The notes beneath the pieces were generated by a model that saw nothing but the letters and a program-made list of their open reading frames with translations, had not been told where the DNA came from and made no database searches. Shown one piece after another: positions 9,578-22,487 of a stretch of 64,000 nt of DNA. Location of the stretch: the NCBI GenBank assembly GCA_958009055.1, contig OY253650.1, forward strand, positions 496,001-560,000, read 5' to 3'. This DNA comes from Choricystis sp. odSpoLacu1 (lineage: Eukaryota > Chlorophyta > Trebouxiophyceae). Made by a program: the position numbers and the translations under genes. Each line of letters starts with the position of its first letter. Position 1 is the first letter of the stretch.

Positions 9578-12500
9578 ATGTGGTGGCCCTGCGCCCGCGC
9601 GGCGGCGGCAGCCGCGCCGACCGCCGCGCGCCGCGCCGCGTCGACCACCACCACGACTGCCGCGCCGACCGACACGCTCGCCGTCGGCCTCCTGGTCACC
9701 GCCTTCCGCGCCCGTGGCCACCTGCACGCCAAGCTGGACCCCCTGGCCCGCCCCCCCGGCGGCCGGGGCGTGTGGCTGGGGGAGGATGCAGCAGCTGCCG
9801 CGCGTGCGGCCGAGCACGCGGACCCCCTGCTCTCCCGCGTCCTGGCCGCCCTGGACGCGGGCGCGCCCGCCACTCTGCCGTCCCGCCTGGCAGCTGCGTT
9901 AGGTTTGAAAGGGGGGCCGGCAGCGGCCGCGGGGGCGACCTTTGACTTTCACGGCGCGCCGCTCGCAGCCGGCGCCCCGGGCGGCCGCGCAGAGTGGCGC
10001 CTGCCCGCTCTGGCCACCCACTTCGCCCACGCCTACTGCGGCACCCTCACAGCTGAACTGGACCACCTGCCCCCCGCCGCCCAAGCCTGGCTGGCAGCCA
10101 GGCTGGAAGCGTTGCCCGCCAAGCGGGTGCCGCTGGCCGCGCGCCGCACGACGCTGGCCACGCTCGCGCGGTGCGCCGCGTTTGAGACCTACCTTGCCTC
10201 CGCCTTCCCCTCCTCCAAACGGTTTGGCATCGAGGGCCTGGACGCCCTGGCCCCGGGCGTCGCGGCCGCCTGCGCCCGCGTGGCGGCGGCGGGCGTGACG
10301 AGGCTGCAGGTGGGGACGCCGCACAGGGGTCGGTTGACGCTGCTCGCAACCGTGTTTGGCACGCCGGCCGGCCAAATCATGGCCGAAATGGAGGCCGACC
10401 AATCCGCGTGGCACGTGGGCGACGTCAAGCACCACCTGGGCAAGGGCGCGTCCGTCGACGTGGGCGCCAACCACCCCCTGCACGTGTCGGTGGCGCCGAA
10501 CCCAAGCCACCTCGAAGCCGTCGGCCCCGTCGTCCTCGGCATGGTGCGCGCCCAGCAAGCCGCCCTCGGGCCCACCTCTGTCACCCCCCTCCTCATCCAC
10601 GGCGACGCCGCCTTTGCCGGCCTCGGCGTGGCCGCAGAGACGCTGGCCATGGCACGCGTCCCCGGCTTTGACGTGGGGGGCGCGATCCACGTCGTGTGCA
10701 ACAACCAGGTCGGCTTCACGACCGCGCCCGGCTGCGCGCGCTCCGGCCCCCACCCCACCGATGTCGCCCGCGCGGCGGGCGCCCCCATCCTGCACGCCAA
10801 CGCGGACGATCCAGATGCGGTTGTCGCCGCCTGCGCCCTGGCGGCGGACTGGCGGTGTGCGTGGGGGCGGGACGCGGTGGTGGATGTGGTCGGCTACCGC
10901 CGCCGCGGCCACAACGAACTGGATGACGCCGTCGCCGCCGCCCCCCTCACCGCGGCCGCCATCGCAGCCCACCCGTCCGTGCTGGACGTGTACGCGAGTC
11001 GCTTAGTCGGCGACGGCATCGTGGACGCGGGCGCGGCGGGCGCGCTCGCTGCCGCCGCGCGCGCCGCGCTGGACGACGAGTTTTCGTCCTTCAAACAGGG
11101 GGCCTACACCCAGACCGCGGCCGACTGGCTGGCGGCATCGTGGCAGGGGGACGCTCTGGCCGCCCTGGCGGCGGGGCCGGCGTCCCTGGAGCCGCACGGC
11201 GTGCGGCAGGGGACAGAACCGACGGGGTTGCCCGTCGCGACACTTGCTGCGGTCGGCGTCGCGGCGTGCACGCCACCCCCTGGCTTCACCCTGGCCCCAG
11301 CTGCGGCCGACGTGCTGGACAAGCGGATTGCCTCCCTGACTGCCGGCAGCAACAGCGCCCTTGCCGACCGCCGGCGCATCGATTTCGCGACCGCGGAAGC
11401 GCTCGCGTTTGGGTCGCTCGCGCTGCACCGCGGCGGTGGCGCGGCCGCCGCAGCGGCCGGCCTCGCCTCCCTCCCCGCCGCCGCGGGGCTCAACGTGGGC
11501 GCCTACAGCGTTCGCCTGGTGGGACAGGACGCGGAGCGGGGCACCTTCAACCAGCGGCACGCGGGGTTGAGGGACGCGGTGACCGGGGCACGCGCCCTGC
11601 CGCTCGCCCACGTTGCAGCCCGCGTCCCTGGCGCCCCCGGCCAACAACCCGTGGAAGTGTGGAATTCGCCCCTGAACGAGGCCGCCGTCCTGTCGTTCGA
11701 GTATGGGTACTCGCTGGGGGCGGCGGGGCGGGCGCTGGTGGTGTGGGAGGCGCAGGTGAGAGAGAGGGGGGACGGGGGCTGGACGCGGGGGTGGTGCAGC
11801 GACCGACCTCCTCCCCACAATCACGCACCCACACACACACACACACACCACCACTCACACACACACATTCAACACAGTTTGGCGACTTTGCCAACAATGC
11901 ACAAACCGCCGTCGACGTCTTTGTCGCGGCTGCGGAGGAGAGGTGGGGCCAACAGTCTGGCCTCGTCCTCCTCCTCCCCCACGGCTTTGATGGCGGGGGG
12001 CCCGACCACTCCTCCGCCCGCCTGGAACGCTTCCTCGCCCTCTGCAACGATGACGGTGACGCCCTGCCAGGCGACGCCGCCCGCGAGCGCGCTGAAGCCG
12101 CCGCCTCGTTCGCCGCGCTCTCCGCGTCGGGCAGCGGCGGCGTCACGCGCGCGGCCGCCGCCGACCTGTTGGCCGCCCTGGGCGCGGGTGGCGACGACGC
12201 GGGCGCCGCGGCAGCCGCCCTGTGGGCGGAAGCAGGTGTGGACGCGGCAGCAGTGCTGCAGGGGGAGGACTGGGGCGCGCTCATGAGGCGCTACCTGCGC
12301 CGCAACGCGGAAGCGCGCGCCAACATGTTTGTCGTGTCCCCCTCCACCCCCGCCCAACTGTTCCACGTGTTGAGGCGGCAGCTGAACCGGCCGTACGCCA
12401 AGCCGCTCGTCGTGGCGGCCCCCAAGCGGCTGCACCACCATGGGCCTGCGACGTCTGCCCTCGCAGATTGCGGCCCAGGCACCTCGTTCACGCGCGTCAT

Positions 12501-13116
12501 CGACGACGGGGGGGCCGCTGACAACACGCGCCACAGGGCGGTCAACCCGGAGACAGGTAGGAGTGGGTGGGTGGGGAGAGGGACGACTCTCGAGCGACGG
12601 GAGGCCACAAAACAAACCGCCCGCCCCACAACCCTCCACTCCCACCCACGCCATCCAGGCGCCGCCTACAACGTCCCCCCCACCTCCGTCCGCCGCCTCC
12701 TCCTCTGCTCCGGCCAAGTCTTCTACTCACTCACCGCCGCCCGCCGGTCCCGCCGCACGCGCGACGTGGCCCTGGCGCGTGTCGAGCAGTTGTCGCCATT
12801 CCCGTACGATCGGGTTGCCGCCGTCGCGGACGCCTACCCCTCCGCAGAGATTGTGTGGGTGCAGGAGGAGCCCAAGAACCAGGGCCCCTGGCGCCACGTC
12901 GCCCCCCGCGTCAACACCGCGCTGCGCGAGTTGGCGGTCGTGCGGGGGGAGGGCGGCGCGCCGAGGACTGTGCGTTATGTTGGGCGCCCGCCCGCTGGGA
13001 CCACTGCCACCGCATCCGTGGCCATTCACAGGGAGGAGCTGAAATCGATTGTCGATGCCGCGCTGTCTGATGATCTGGCGCCGATGGGGGCAGAGAACAT
13101 GGAGAGGAGAGTGTGA
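9578..13116 (+). CDS. 2-oxoglutarate dehydrogenase E1 component
   Basis: Three exons, 9578-11755, 11878-12556 and 12659-13116, join in frame (phases 0 and 1) for 1,104 residues. This is the thiamine-diphosphate E1 of the mitochondrial 2-oxoglutarate dehydrogenase complex. Motifs in order: RARGHLHAKLDPL, GTPHRGRLTLL, HHLGKG, NPSHLEAVGPVVLG, the ThDP/Mg region VGYRRRGHNELDD, ERGTFNQRHAG, and GPDHSSARLERFL. The leader is Ala/Arg/Thr-rich and mitochondrial in type. Two oddities: the E2-binding N-terminal region normally placed before RARGH is absent, and an Ala-rich segment of roughly 80 residues is inserted after ALCNDD (12050-12310). The 3' exon ends 54 bp from the convergent UBA5 gene. Confidence 0.95.
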
Positions 13117-13170
13117 AGTTGAGCACTGTTTTTTTTTATCGAATTGTTTTCTGCGCGTTTTTCACACACC

Positions 13171-14841
13171 TCACTTGCCGCTGCCCAGCGCCTCCAGCTG
13201 GGCCATCAAGTCGTCCACCCCGGCATCCGTCGTCTGCACCGCGGACGCCGCCAGGTCGGCGGCGGCCGGCTTGGAGGCGGCCGGCATGGAGAACTGGACG
13301 CCCGTGGGCAACGCGTCGCCGCCGCCGCCGGCGCTGGACGCTCCCGCTTCCTCGCCACCGTCGCCCGCCACGCACTCGATGCACCATTCGTTGTCCTCGT
13401 GTAAAGCTCCCTCCTCTGCGGCTGCTTCAACAGGCGGCGGCGGCGGCGCGGCCGCCGCGGCTGCCGCCGCGGCAGCCTGTGCCTTCACACACGCACCATT
13501 CGGGCAGCCCGGGTTGGGTTTCAACTGCATGGTGGGAAAGAAGTCGGTCAACGACGAGTATCCCAGGTAGCCAGAGACAGTGCCAAACCCGAGCATGTGT
13601 TTTAGAGAGGCCTGCACCAGCAACCCCGCGATCACGCCCATCGTCGTCGGCAGGGACGCGGCGCACACCCCCTCCCGCTTCAGGGTGCGTTCATCGATGC
13701 CGGATGCCACCACGAGGGGGGGGACGCAGGCGAAGCAGGCGGTGGTGCCGGGGAGGAGGAGCTGGATGTGGCCGGAGACCGCGTCTTCAGAGACGCCCGA
13801 CTCAAACCAAGCCTGCCCCAACTCCAGCGCCACCTGGTTGACCGACATGCGGGCTTCATAGTTGTCGACACAGGACAGTATGAGGTCGACCCGGGAGGCG
13901 GAGGGTGGGGGCGGGGTGGAGGGGGGGGGTGTCGCGGCACTGCCGGCCGGTCCGCCCGCGTGCGTGATCGCGCGCACAAAGTCGTCAAACCCGCTCAACG
14001 TCGTGATGTTCATGTGGTACGGCTCCACCTCGACATCCGGGTTGATGGCGGCCAGCGTGGACGCCGCGGCCGCCGTCTTGGTCATGCCCGCCTGGGAGGG
14101 CGTGTAGAAGAGGCGGTTCATGTTGGCCAACTCGACCGTGTCGTAATCGAAAAGGAGCAGGCGCCCCACACTGCACCGGGTCAGCATTTCAGCGGCGACT
14201 GAGCCCACACCGCCCACGCCGACAATGGCCACCGTTTTGTGGCGGATGCGTTCGTAGTCGGCCACGATGCCCATGCGCTGCAGGGCCATGAGGCGGGAGT
14301 AGGGGTTGGTGTCAATCACTTCTGATGACATGTTGTCGACGCGTGCACGTGCTGGGGCGGCTGTTGCGCCACCAGCACTGTCCAGCTCGCGGTTGGCGGC
14401 ATCGATCTTGGCGTTGAGGGAGCGCGCTTGGTCTTGCAGCTGTGTGGGGGGGGTGGGTGTTTCGGTTTTTGGGTGGTGAGCGATCTTCTGTTTGGCCCGC
14501 CCCACACAAAGCACAGAACGCGCACGGTGATCATTCCATCTCTCACCTTGTCCACGGTGCGATGCAGCTCGTCCGTGGACGCAAGGTCGGCGTTCTGGGG
14601 GGGGGGGAGGAGGAGATCCAGTGAGAAAAACAATAAAACACGAGCCACGCGCTTTCCTCCCTGTGTCACGCACACACGCATTATCAGTCAGCCGTGTGGC
14701 GGTCGCCAGGAACGCGGCAACCGGGCGCCAGACGCCGAGACACTGCCCAAAATCACGCGATGCGCAGGGTTTGTTGGTTGCCTCCCTTTTTTGCTCTCTC
14801 TCTCTCGCACGCGCACACTTGCACCCGCTCACCGTACCCAT
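13171..14841 (-). CDS. UBA5: Ubiquitin-like modifier-activating enzyme 5 (UFM1 E1)
   Basis: Three exons, 14841-14833, 14594-14547 and 14439-13171, all phase 0, give 441 residues. The first exon is only three codons (MGT). A coiled-coil leader precedes [20 protein letters not shown] and the nucleotide loop VGVGGVGS. The catalytic cysteine is Cys278 in [15 protein letters not shown]. Zinc cysteines are seen in the CPNGAC region and its partner CxxC. UBA5 adenylates UFM1 and passes it to UFC1 for ufmylation in the cytosol and at the ER. A poly-Ala linker (about 13435-13480) and a Gly-rich tail separate the catalytic core from the C-terminal UFC1-binding end. Confidence 0.95.
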   Translation of the reverse strand: MGTVSGCKCARAREREQKREATNKPCASRDFGQCLGVWRPVAAFLATATRLTDNACVRDTGRKARGSCFIVFLTGSPPPPPPERRPCVHGRAASHRGQGERWNDHRARSVLCVGRAKQKIAHHPKTETPTPPTQLQDQARSLNAKIDAANRELDSAGGATAAPARARVDNMSSEVIDTNPYSRLMALQRMGIVADYERIRHKTVAIVGVGGVGSVAAEMLTRCSVGRLLLFDYDTVELANMNRLFYTPSQAGMTKTAAAASTLAAINPDVEVEPYHMNITTLSGFDDFVRAITHAGGPAGSAATPPPSTPPPPSASRVDLILSCVDNYEARMSVNQVALELGQAWFESGVSEDAVSGHIQLLLPGTTACFACVPPLVVASGIDERTLKREGVCAASLPTTMGVIAGLLVQASLKHMLGFGTVSGYLGYSSLTDFFPTMQLKPNPGCPNGACVKAQAAAAAAAAAAPPPPPVEAAAEEGALHEDNEWCIECVAGDGGEEAGASSAGGGGDALPTGVQFSMPAASKPAAADLAASAVQTTDAGVDDLMAQLEALGSGK

Positions 14842-15107
14842 GATGAGAACGGCGTGAGACAACTGCCGCTGGCGTGAGTTGGGCCTCGGCAGGAGGCAAG
14901 AGGAAGCAAGCAAAAAACGTAGCAGAGAAATTGATGCGACAATGGCTCTCTCTCACTTTTTTCTCTTTTTTCTCTGACGCGACCCACGGCGGCCTCCCCC
15001 CAGGAGCCCGCAGCGCGAGAGTGCGCGCTTCCCCCGTGCCCAAGAGTGGGCGGCGGGCACAACAGCCCCCGTGGGCCGAGCAAATACTCCCCCATCTTCC
15101 ATCCACA

Positions 15108-17898
15108 ATGCCGCTCCGCACCGTCGCCTCCCACGCCGCCGCCCTGCTCTCCGGCGCCGTGTGGGCCGTCATCTTTGTGGGGCGGTGGGCTGAAACCAGG
15201 TTCGCCCACCCCGTGGCCGAGTGGGTGCTGGACGTGGGGCTGACGAGCGCAGAGGAAGGCGCCAAGTCGGCGCTGCGCGAGTCCTTCGCCGCCGCCGCGC
15301 GCGCGGTGGACGGCTGCACCGCGTGGATGCTGTCCCTGCTGGTGGACAGGCGGTACTGGCGGGCGCGGCGCGAGCTGGCGGGCAGTCGCAGGGGGGCCGC
15401 GTGGTCTGACTATTGGAGGGAGGGGCGGCCGTCGACGCTCAACGCAGTGGTGGCGAGGGCGGTCAAAGGTAAGAGGAGAGTGGGGTCGGCGGCAGGAGGA
15501 ACACACGAGAGGAGGGAGGGAAGGAAGCAGGCTCACACTGAACTCCCCCTCTCCTCCAGCCGCGCCCGCCGCCCCAGCGTCGGCGCCGTCCACCCCAGTC
15601 GCTGGCGACGCGGCCGCCCCCCCCTCCACCACTCCCGCCCCCCCTCTGAAAGCGCCCCCCGCCCCACGCACCCGCCTGGGGCGGGCCGCGGCCCGCGCGG
15701 CGCGCACAGCGGCCGCCGTCGTCGCGGCCGCAGGGAGTGCCGTGTCTGCCGGCGCGGCGCCCCCCGCGCCCCGCCCTCCCCCCTCCTCCATGCGGCGCAA
15801 CGGGTCCGACCTGTTTGATGGGGCGGGCCCCTGGTCCTCGGGCGGGGGCCACAGCGCCCTGCCTCGGCGCACAGGGTTGTTGGAGGATGTGCGGTGTGGG
15901 TTGGAGCTCGCGCTCGCGCGCGCGTGCGACGCGGCGCGCGCCGCCGTCCGCCTCCTCCTCTTCATGCCGCCCCCACCCGCCCCCATCGATGAAGCATACG
16001 GCAGTGGTGGTGGTGGCAGCAGTGCCCCCCCGCCCCGCCCCCCCCCCCAAACCTGGGAGGACCTCGCGTCTCGCCCGCGCGCGTCCCGCTTCCGCCGCTC
16101 CTCCTCCGTCAACGGGGCAGACACCCTCCTCTCCGACGTTGCGTCCGCGGGCGACGTCGTCACGGCGGCTGGCTACCCCTGGGAAGAGCACGCGGTGACG
16201 ACGTCGGATGGGTATGTTTTATCGCTGCACAGGATTCCGCGCAAGGGCACGCGCGACGTCGTCCTCTTCGTCCACGGCATCCTCGACACCCCCCTCGGCT
16301 GGGTGGGGGGCGGTGTGACGGGATCCCACGCGTTCGCGGCGGCGGATGCGGGCATGGACGTGTGGCTCGCGTCGTCGCGCGCCAACCCTCCGTTTGCACA
16401 TGTCGACCCAGCCTGTGCGTCCGACGGGTGGCGCTACTGGAAGTACACGGCCAATGAAATGGCCCTGGAAGACGTGGCCGCCCAAGTCGACCACATCCAC
16501 GTCGTCAAGTGTGCGGAGTTGGCGGCGGTGGGCGCGGCACGGCGGGGTGGGTCTGGGGCCAGCAGCAGCAGCTATGCCACTGCGTCGGCTGCCCCCTCCT
16601 CCACGTCCTCTGATGCTGCCGACCCCTTTTTCTCCTCCCCCCGCGTCCCGGCCGCCGCCCTGGAGGCCGGGTTTGCGCGTGCCGCCGCCGCCGACGCGGC
16701 GCGCGGGGCGGCGGGGGCGAGCCGGCTGCGGCGGGGGGCGGCCTCGGACACCGACCTATCGCGCGCAGACGCCGACGCGGCCGCGGTGGCCGCCCTGACG
16801 GCCGCCCCCCCCAACGAAGCCGAGCTCAGGGCGGCCGCCGAGAGGAGGCGGCGGCGCAGCGCTGAGCCGTCGTCGCCACCGGCACGCGATGGCGAGGGTG
16901 GCGATGGCGACGACCCACACCCGCCTCCCCGCCTCGCCAGTGCGCCGCCGACGCGCGCCGCGCGCAGCCGCGCCCGGCGCCCAGACCCCGCCCCCCCGCC
17001 CCACCCGCGCTCGCGCTCGCCCGCCACCACGGGGTCGCGCGGCGGCGGCGGGGACGCCGCCACCGCCAACGCGCGCGCGCGCCGCGCCGCGCGCGCGGGC
17101 GACCGCGCCGCGTCCGCCGAGCCCTACCGCCTGCGCTGCGTCGGCCACTCGATGGGGGGCGCCGCCCTGCTCATCTACGCCGTCATGTGCCGCCACCTGG
17201 GGCGGCCCCACCACATCGCGCACCTGATTCTGATGTCGCCCGCGGGCTTTCAAGCGTCGCCCCCCCTGTTGTCGTACCCCTTCATCCTGGCGCTCCCGCT
17301 CATCACCGCCATCCTCGACCGCGTCGTCGCGCGCCGCCACCCGGGCGCCGGGCACAGGTTCACGCTGCCCACATCCCCCCTGCGCCACGTCACGTTCAAG
17401 CTGACGCATGATCTGCAGCACTTGCCAGCGGTGCAGGAGCTGGCGCGCTCGTTCATGCGCGCGTGCCTCTCGGGCGACACGTCGGCCTGGGACCGCGCCC
17501 TCCAGCTGCCCCACTACTCCGCCCGCTCCATGCCGTGTCTCTCCGTCCACATGGGCAACCACCTGGTGCAGTGGATCCGCAGTGGCAGGTTTCAGTTGTA
17601 TGATTATGGCGGGGGCGGCGGCCCTGGCTCCAACCTCGCGCGCTACGGCACCCCCTCCCCCCCCGACGTCGCCTCCATGTACGGCCTGCTCGACATCCCC
17701 ATCGACATCGTGGGCGGGCGGGCGGACGGCGTCGTGGCGGCCGCCAACTGCGAGCGCCACGTGCGCGCGATGGCGGCGGCAGGGGTGGACGTGCGGTACG
17801 TCGAGTTCCCCGCCGCGGGCCACATGGACTTTGTGCTGTCCAGCAAGGATGATGTGAGGACACACGTGTTGCGGCTGCTGTGCGAGAAGCGGTGGTGA
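15108..17898 (+). CDS. Alpha/beta-hydrolase of the acid-lipase family with a large low-complexity insertion
   Basis: Two exons, 15108-15468 and 15560-17898, join in phase 1 for 899 residues. The N-terminus has a hydrophobic segment (ALLSGAVWAVIFV) that could anchor it in a membrane. The lipase signature WEEHAVTTSDGYVLSLHRIP starts near residue 330, followed by the oxyanion region FVHGILDTPLGW. Catalytic residues are visible: Ser651 in GHSMGG, Asp843 in GGRADG and His875 in AAGHMDF. Between the conserved AAQVDHIHVVK and the nucleophile elbow lies an Ala/Arg/Pro-rich insertion of about 200 residues (16510-17110), unusual for the family. It is probably a neutral lipid or ester hydrolase; the substrate is unknown. 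Confidence 0.85.
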
Positions 17899-18419
17899 TG
17901 GATGATGTGTGTGTGGAGAGAGAGAAGGGGTTGGTGTGTGCGTGCGTGCTTTTTTTCAATCTTTCTAGACGCCCGAATTCTTTTCGTTCCGTGTGACATC
18001 GTGCCCGAGAGAGAGACACCCCCACACATCCAAATGAAAACAAGCAGCGATTGAGGGAGGGGGGGGGGGGGGGTCCAAACCGCATCTCTTTCTGTTCGTT
18101 ACACGCAAACACAGGGAAAAAAAGAGGCGCGCACCAAACACGTTTTGCGCCGCGCGCGGCCTCCCTCCTCTGTGCCCCCCCGACTCTCGCTCTCTCTCAA
18201 ACACGCTCGACGTTTTTTTTTTCCAAAAGGGGGAAAGATTGTTAAAAAAAAAGAAAATTTTTTGTGTGTGCGAAAAGGGTGTGCGGGGGAAAAGTGGGGG
18301 TGGGGGGGGCTACAGCCGTTGTTTGTGGGGGGGTAGGAAAAAAGTGGGGGCGAGTCGTGCATGCGCACCCCAACCAAAAGAATCGAGACAAGTCCAAAAA
18401 AAGTCGATCAGCGACCCAT
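17899..18419. other. Convergent intergenic spacer, lipase / Rubisco activase
   Basis: This 521 bp gap separates two convergent 3' ends. It contains a G run at 18059-18072, several A and T runs and a G-rich block at 18285-18350. No coding content, RNA fold or repeat family was recognised. Confidence 0.5.
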
Positions 18420-20226
18420 TCAAGTGCTCTTGACCGCCTCGGGCAGCGACGTGCCGCCCGACCCCGCCAGCTCGGCGCCCGACAGGTAGGCGTCCGCCAG
18501 CTGCACGCGCTTGACGTTCTCCTGCTCCTGCACGACGGCGTTGCCGTACTCCAGCAGCTTGTCGAGGGTCATGGCGGGTTTCTCGAAAGTCACCTTGCCC
18601 TCGCGCGAGTTGATGAGGCGGGTGCCAATGTTCTCCACGCCCATGTCCTTGATGAACGCTCGCACAGCGTCGTCGTACACGCGGGCGCGCAGGGCGCCGA
18701 AGAAGTCGATGGACTGGCCGGGGAACGCGTCGACGATGGTCTCCACGTCGGCGCGGACCAGGCCGTCGTGCTGGAAGATGCCGGTGCAGACACCGACACG
18801 GTCCTCACGCGTCGGCGCCCAGTAGAACTTCTCCATGCGGCCGTCACGGATGAGGGGGGCGTAAAGGGTGGAGAAGTCGTTGCCCGTGCACACGACGGGG
18901 ACGCGGGGAATGTCCTCATTCTTGTACACGCCCGGAAGCTGCACGTTGGTCGGGTTGTCGGCGATGTTCATCAGGGTGGCGTTGACCATCTGGTTGTTGA
19001 CGGTGTACTGGGTGCCACCCCCCATGCGGCCAGCGCCGGCGTCCAGGTCGTTGATGAAGAGGGAGCACATCTTGCCCTTTTTGATGACGTCGGACGCTTC
19101 GCGGTAGCGCTGGCGAATCAGCTTGGCGGGCTCACCCGCGTTGCCAGACTCCAGCTCACCGGCGGACATGACGATGGGGGAGATGCCCAGCTTCTTGTAG
19201 GCGAGGGCGCACTGGAACGTTTTGCCCTGGCCCTTGCCACCCCAGATGCCCAGAATCAGGGGCACTTTCAGCTTTGGCAGGTCCAGGAAGTTCTTGGCGA
19301 TGTGGATGGACAGCTTGTCCAGGAAGGCGGGCGAGATGTAGTACCCGTCCTCGATGTTGTTCATGGAACGGGCGGCGGCCGACAGGTACTCCTCGGACGA
19401 CAGGACCGCGTTGGCGGTGCCATCGGTGCCCTGCCACCCCTGGAACAGCTCGTCCACCATGCCGCGCGCGCGGCCGATGTCCTGCTGGTCGTCGGAGAGG
19501 TCGACGCCGGCGTCGATGGACTTCCAGCGGCCGTTCTGCTTGGGGGAGGCGCGGACGGCGACCTGGGGGGGAGGGTGTGAGTGTGGGCGTGTGAGGTTTG
19601 TTTTTCGGCCAAGAGTTTTTTCGCCCTGCCTTTCCCAATGCCGCCCGTGGCACCCCCCGACCCGGCCCGGCGCCACCATTGACCCACATGGACGGTGTGC
19701 CCGCGTGCGTGCCGGGGTGGCGGGCGAGTCGGGGCACGGGGCTGGCACACCCGCAGGGGTGGCGCCACTCAGAGACGCTTCCGACGTCCCACCGACGGGG
19801 CAAAATTGGCGGGCCACCTGCGCCTCACCGCCCTCCCGCCACGCCCAGCCCCGCAAGAGTGACTGTACGTTGCTCACGCGTCGCGGGGGTCCAGCGCAAC
19901 GGGGAGCGCGCAAGAGGCGGGGGTGGCGTGCGGCAGCGCTCTCCGCACAAGACGCGAAATCTCCAACGCGGTGGTTGGAGCGGTCTCGGCCCCCCCCCGG
20001 ACGTCTCCACCCAAATGCGCCACACAGGCGGACGCGGAAGTGTCAATGTAACTCACCTGGCGGGCGGCCGGGGCGGCGGCTTTGCGGGCGACGCTGTGGG
20101 GGGGGAGGGAAGAGGGGCGTGTGAGAAAAAACGGGGCACGAGGGTTGACTTGGGATCTGCGGCGCCCCCGCGCCCTCTCCTGCCAGCTCACCCCGAGCGC
20201 GGGGTCGGCTTGACGGCGAACGACAT
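18420..20226 (-). CDS. RCA: Rubisco activase, chloroplast precursor (short form)
   Basis: Three exons, 20226-20192, 20093-20057 and 19562-18420, join in frame (phases 2 and 0) for 404 residues. The leader [16 protein letters not shown] is a transit peptide. The mature AAA+ protein has Walker A GGKGQGKT (about residues 132-139), Walker [11 protein letters not shown], the sensor region [20 protein letters not shown] and the Rubisco-recognition end with [12 protein letters not shown]. It uses ATP to strip inhibitory sugar phosphates from Rubisco in the stroma. The C-terminus ends [11 protein letters not shown] without the paired-cysteine extension of the redox-regulated alpha form, as is usual in green algae. 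It lies on the same strand as PRK about 14 kb away. Confidence 0.97.
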
Positions 20227-20374
20227 TGTGGGTGTGTGTGTGGTGTGGAGGGAGGAGGGGAGCGAGTGGTTTCGGAGAGAAAAAGAGACGAAGGGTGTGA
20301 TTTTTTTTCGCGGTTCTCGCTCTTTCTCATGATTCACTCGCTCCTCGAGAGCTCTGCACTCCCTCACTCGCCTC

Positions 20375-22456
20375 TCAAACCCTCCTCTCCACCCCACGCG
20401 CATGGCACCACGCCCCCGCGTCGTGCAACACCCACCCCCCTCCCCCGGCCCCACCCCCCACCTCCAGCACGTGTGTGTGCCAGCCCGCCAGCTCGGGGCG
20501 GTGGCCGACAGAGACGAAGACTGGGACGGACGCCGCCACCGCAGCATAGACAGCCGCCTCCCCTGGCGCATCCAGCGCAGACGTGGCTTCGTCCAAAAAG
20601 GCGAGGGCGGGGCGCGCAGCCAGCAGCCTCGCCGCCGCGACGCGCTGTTGTTCGCCCAGGGACAGCACGTGCCCCCACTCTGCGTCAGCGTCCAGGCCGC
20701 CCACGCGGGACGCGAGGGAGGGGAGGGCCACCGTGTCCAGCAGGGCGAGCAGGGTGTCGTCGTCGAGAGGGGGCGTCGGCGGCGTGTGCAGGGTGGGGGT
20801 GGCAGCATCGCCGTCGGCGGCCGCCTCTGCTGCCAGCGCGTCGGCTCCCCCCCGCGGGAACAACAACTGATCCCGCAGGCTGCCGAGCGGCATGTACGGT
20901 TTTTGGGGGACGAAGAAGACGCGGTCGGTGGGGGGGGTGAGGATGGCGCCGCCCGCGGCGGGCCAGAGGCCGGCCACCGCGCGCAGCAGGGACGACTTGC
21001 CGCAGCCTGAAGGGCCGACGATGAGCACTGACTGGCCTGGGGACAGGCTCAAGTCCAAGGCCGACGTAAGCACGCGCCCAGTGCCAGGAGTGGCCACGGT
21101 GAGGCGGTGCAGGACGAGGCTGGGGGGGGCGTCGGCTGGGGCAGTGCCACGCGAGGGCGCATCGTCATCGTCGTTGCCTCCACCCACCCCCACCACCCTC
21201 GTCGCGCCCAGCGCCTCCCTCAGCGTCTGCAGCCGGGTCGACACGGCGGCCAGCCCCGAAATGGAGCCCAGGTGGTTGACGACGTAGTTGAGGGCGCCCT
21301 CGATGTGCGAAAACGCGGTCGCGACCTGCGACATGACGCCAAACGGCATGCCCCCCGCAAAGTAGGTGGGGGCGCACATGATGTAGGGCACCAGGATGGT
21401 GGCGTACGAGTACACGTTGGTCCACAGGGAGAGGCCGGCCGACCACGCGATGGCGGACTTGCGGACGCCGACGAGCGCGGTCAAGCGCGCGCGCGCCGTC
21501 GCGTCTTCGCGCGCGCCGCCCCCGTAGAACGCGATCGACTCCGCATTCTCCCGGGTGCGCACCAGGTCGAAGCGGAGGTCGCCCTCCCGCCTCAGCGTGG
21601 CAAAGGTGAGGGAGGCCAGGATGCGGCCAAAGGAGGTGGCTGTCAAAAGGGTGCCGATCGAGGCATACCCGAAAATGAAGCCGACCAGCTTGGGCGCGCG
21701 CGACCACAGCACCCCGGAGAAAGCAGCCATTTGAAACACTTTGCCAATGATGCCGATGGTGAGCTTGACGGACGTGTCTGCGAATTCGGCGACGTCGTCA
21801 CAGATGCGTTGGTCCGGGTTGTCGACGCGCACGCCGTCACTGTCCCCGTTTCCGCTGCTTGGCGCCAAATGCAGCCGATAAAACGCGACATCCCCAAAGT
21901 ACTCGTCCAGCAGGTGGCCCGTCAACCAGTTGCGCCAGGCCAGGCGGAACCTGTCCTCCACCCAGTCGGAGACGGCGAAGAGGGGGGCGGCAGCAGCGAC
22001 GACGCCCGCGTACTTGAGGACGGCCCGAAAAAAGCCGTGCGAATCCTTTCCAGAGAGTGCCGTCATGAACTCGGACTGCACGTAGGACAGTTCGACGTAC
22101 ATCATGGTGACGCCCAGGGAGAGGGCGATGGCGGCGGCGGCCCAGACGATGGCGCGCCACTTTTGGCGGCCTGGGGGAGGTGAAGGGGGGGGGTGGGGCG
22201 CGCGTGTGTCAGGGTGGGCGGAGAGCGCGGCGCGGGGGCGCGTGGGTGGCCGAAAGAGGAACGCCACCCTCCATTCTCTGCCACCAGCAGGTGCACAACA
22301 ACTCCAGCCATGCACCAAGGTGGGAGTTAGGCGGAACGAGGGGCAAGGGTGGTGGGGGAGCCGCGGAGAACGTGGACATTCTCGCGGAATGCGACGTCCG
22401 CGCGCGCGGCTGGCCACGCACGCCCCCCGTTTCCCCTCGGCACACACACACACACA

Positions 22457-22487
<31 letters not shown>

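Noticed and set aside
17899..18419. Small open frames in the lipase/activase spacer
   Set aside because: They are short, low in complexity and lack any start context or homology that I can see.
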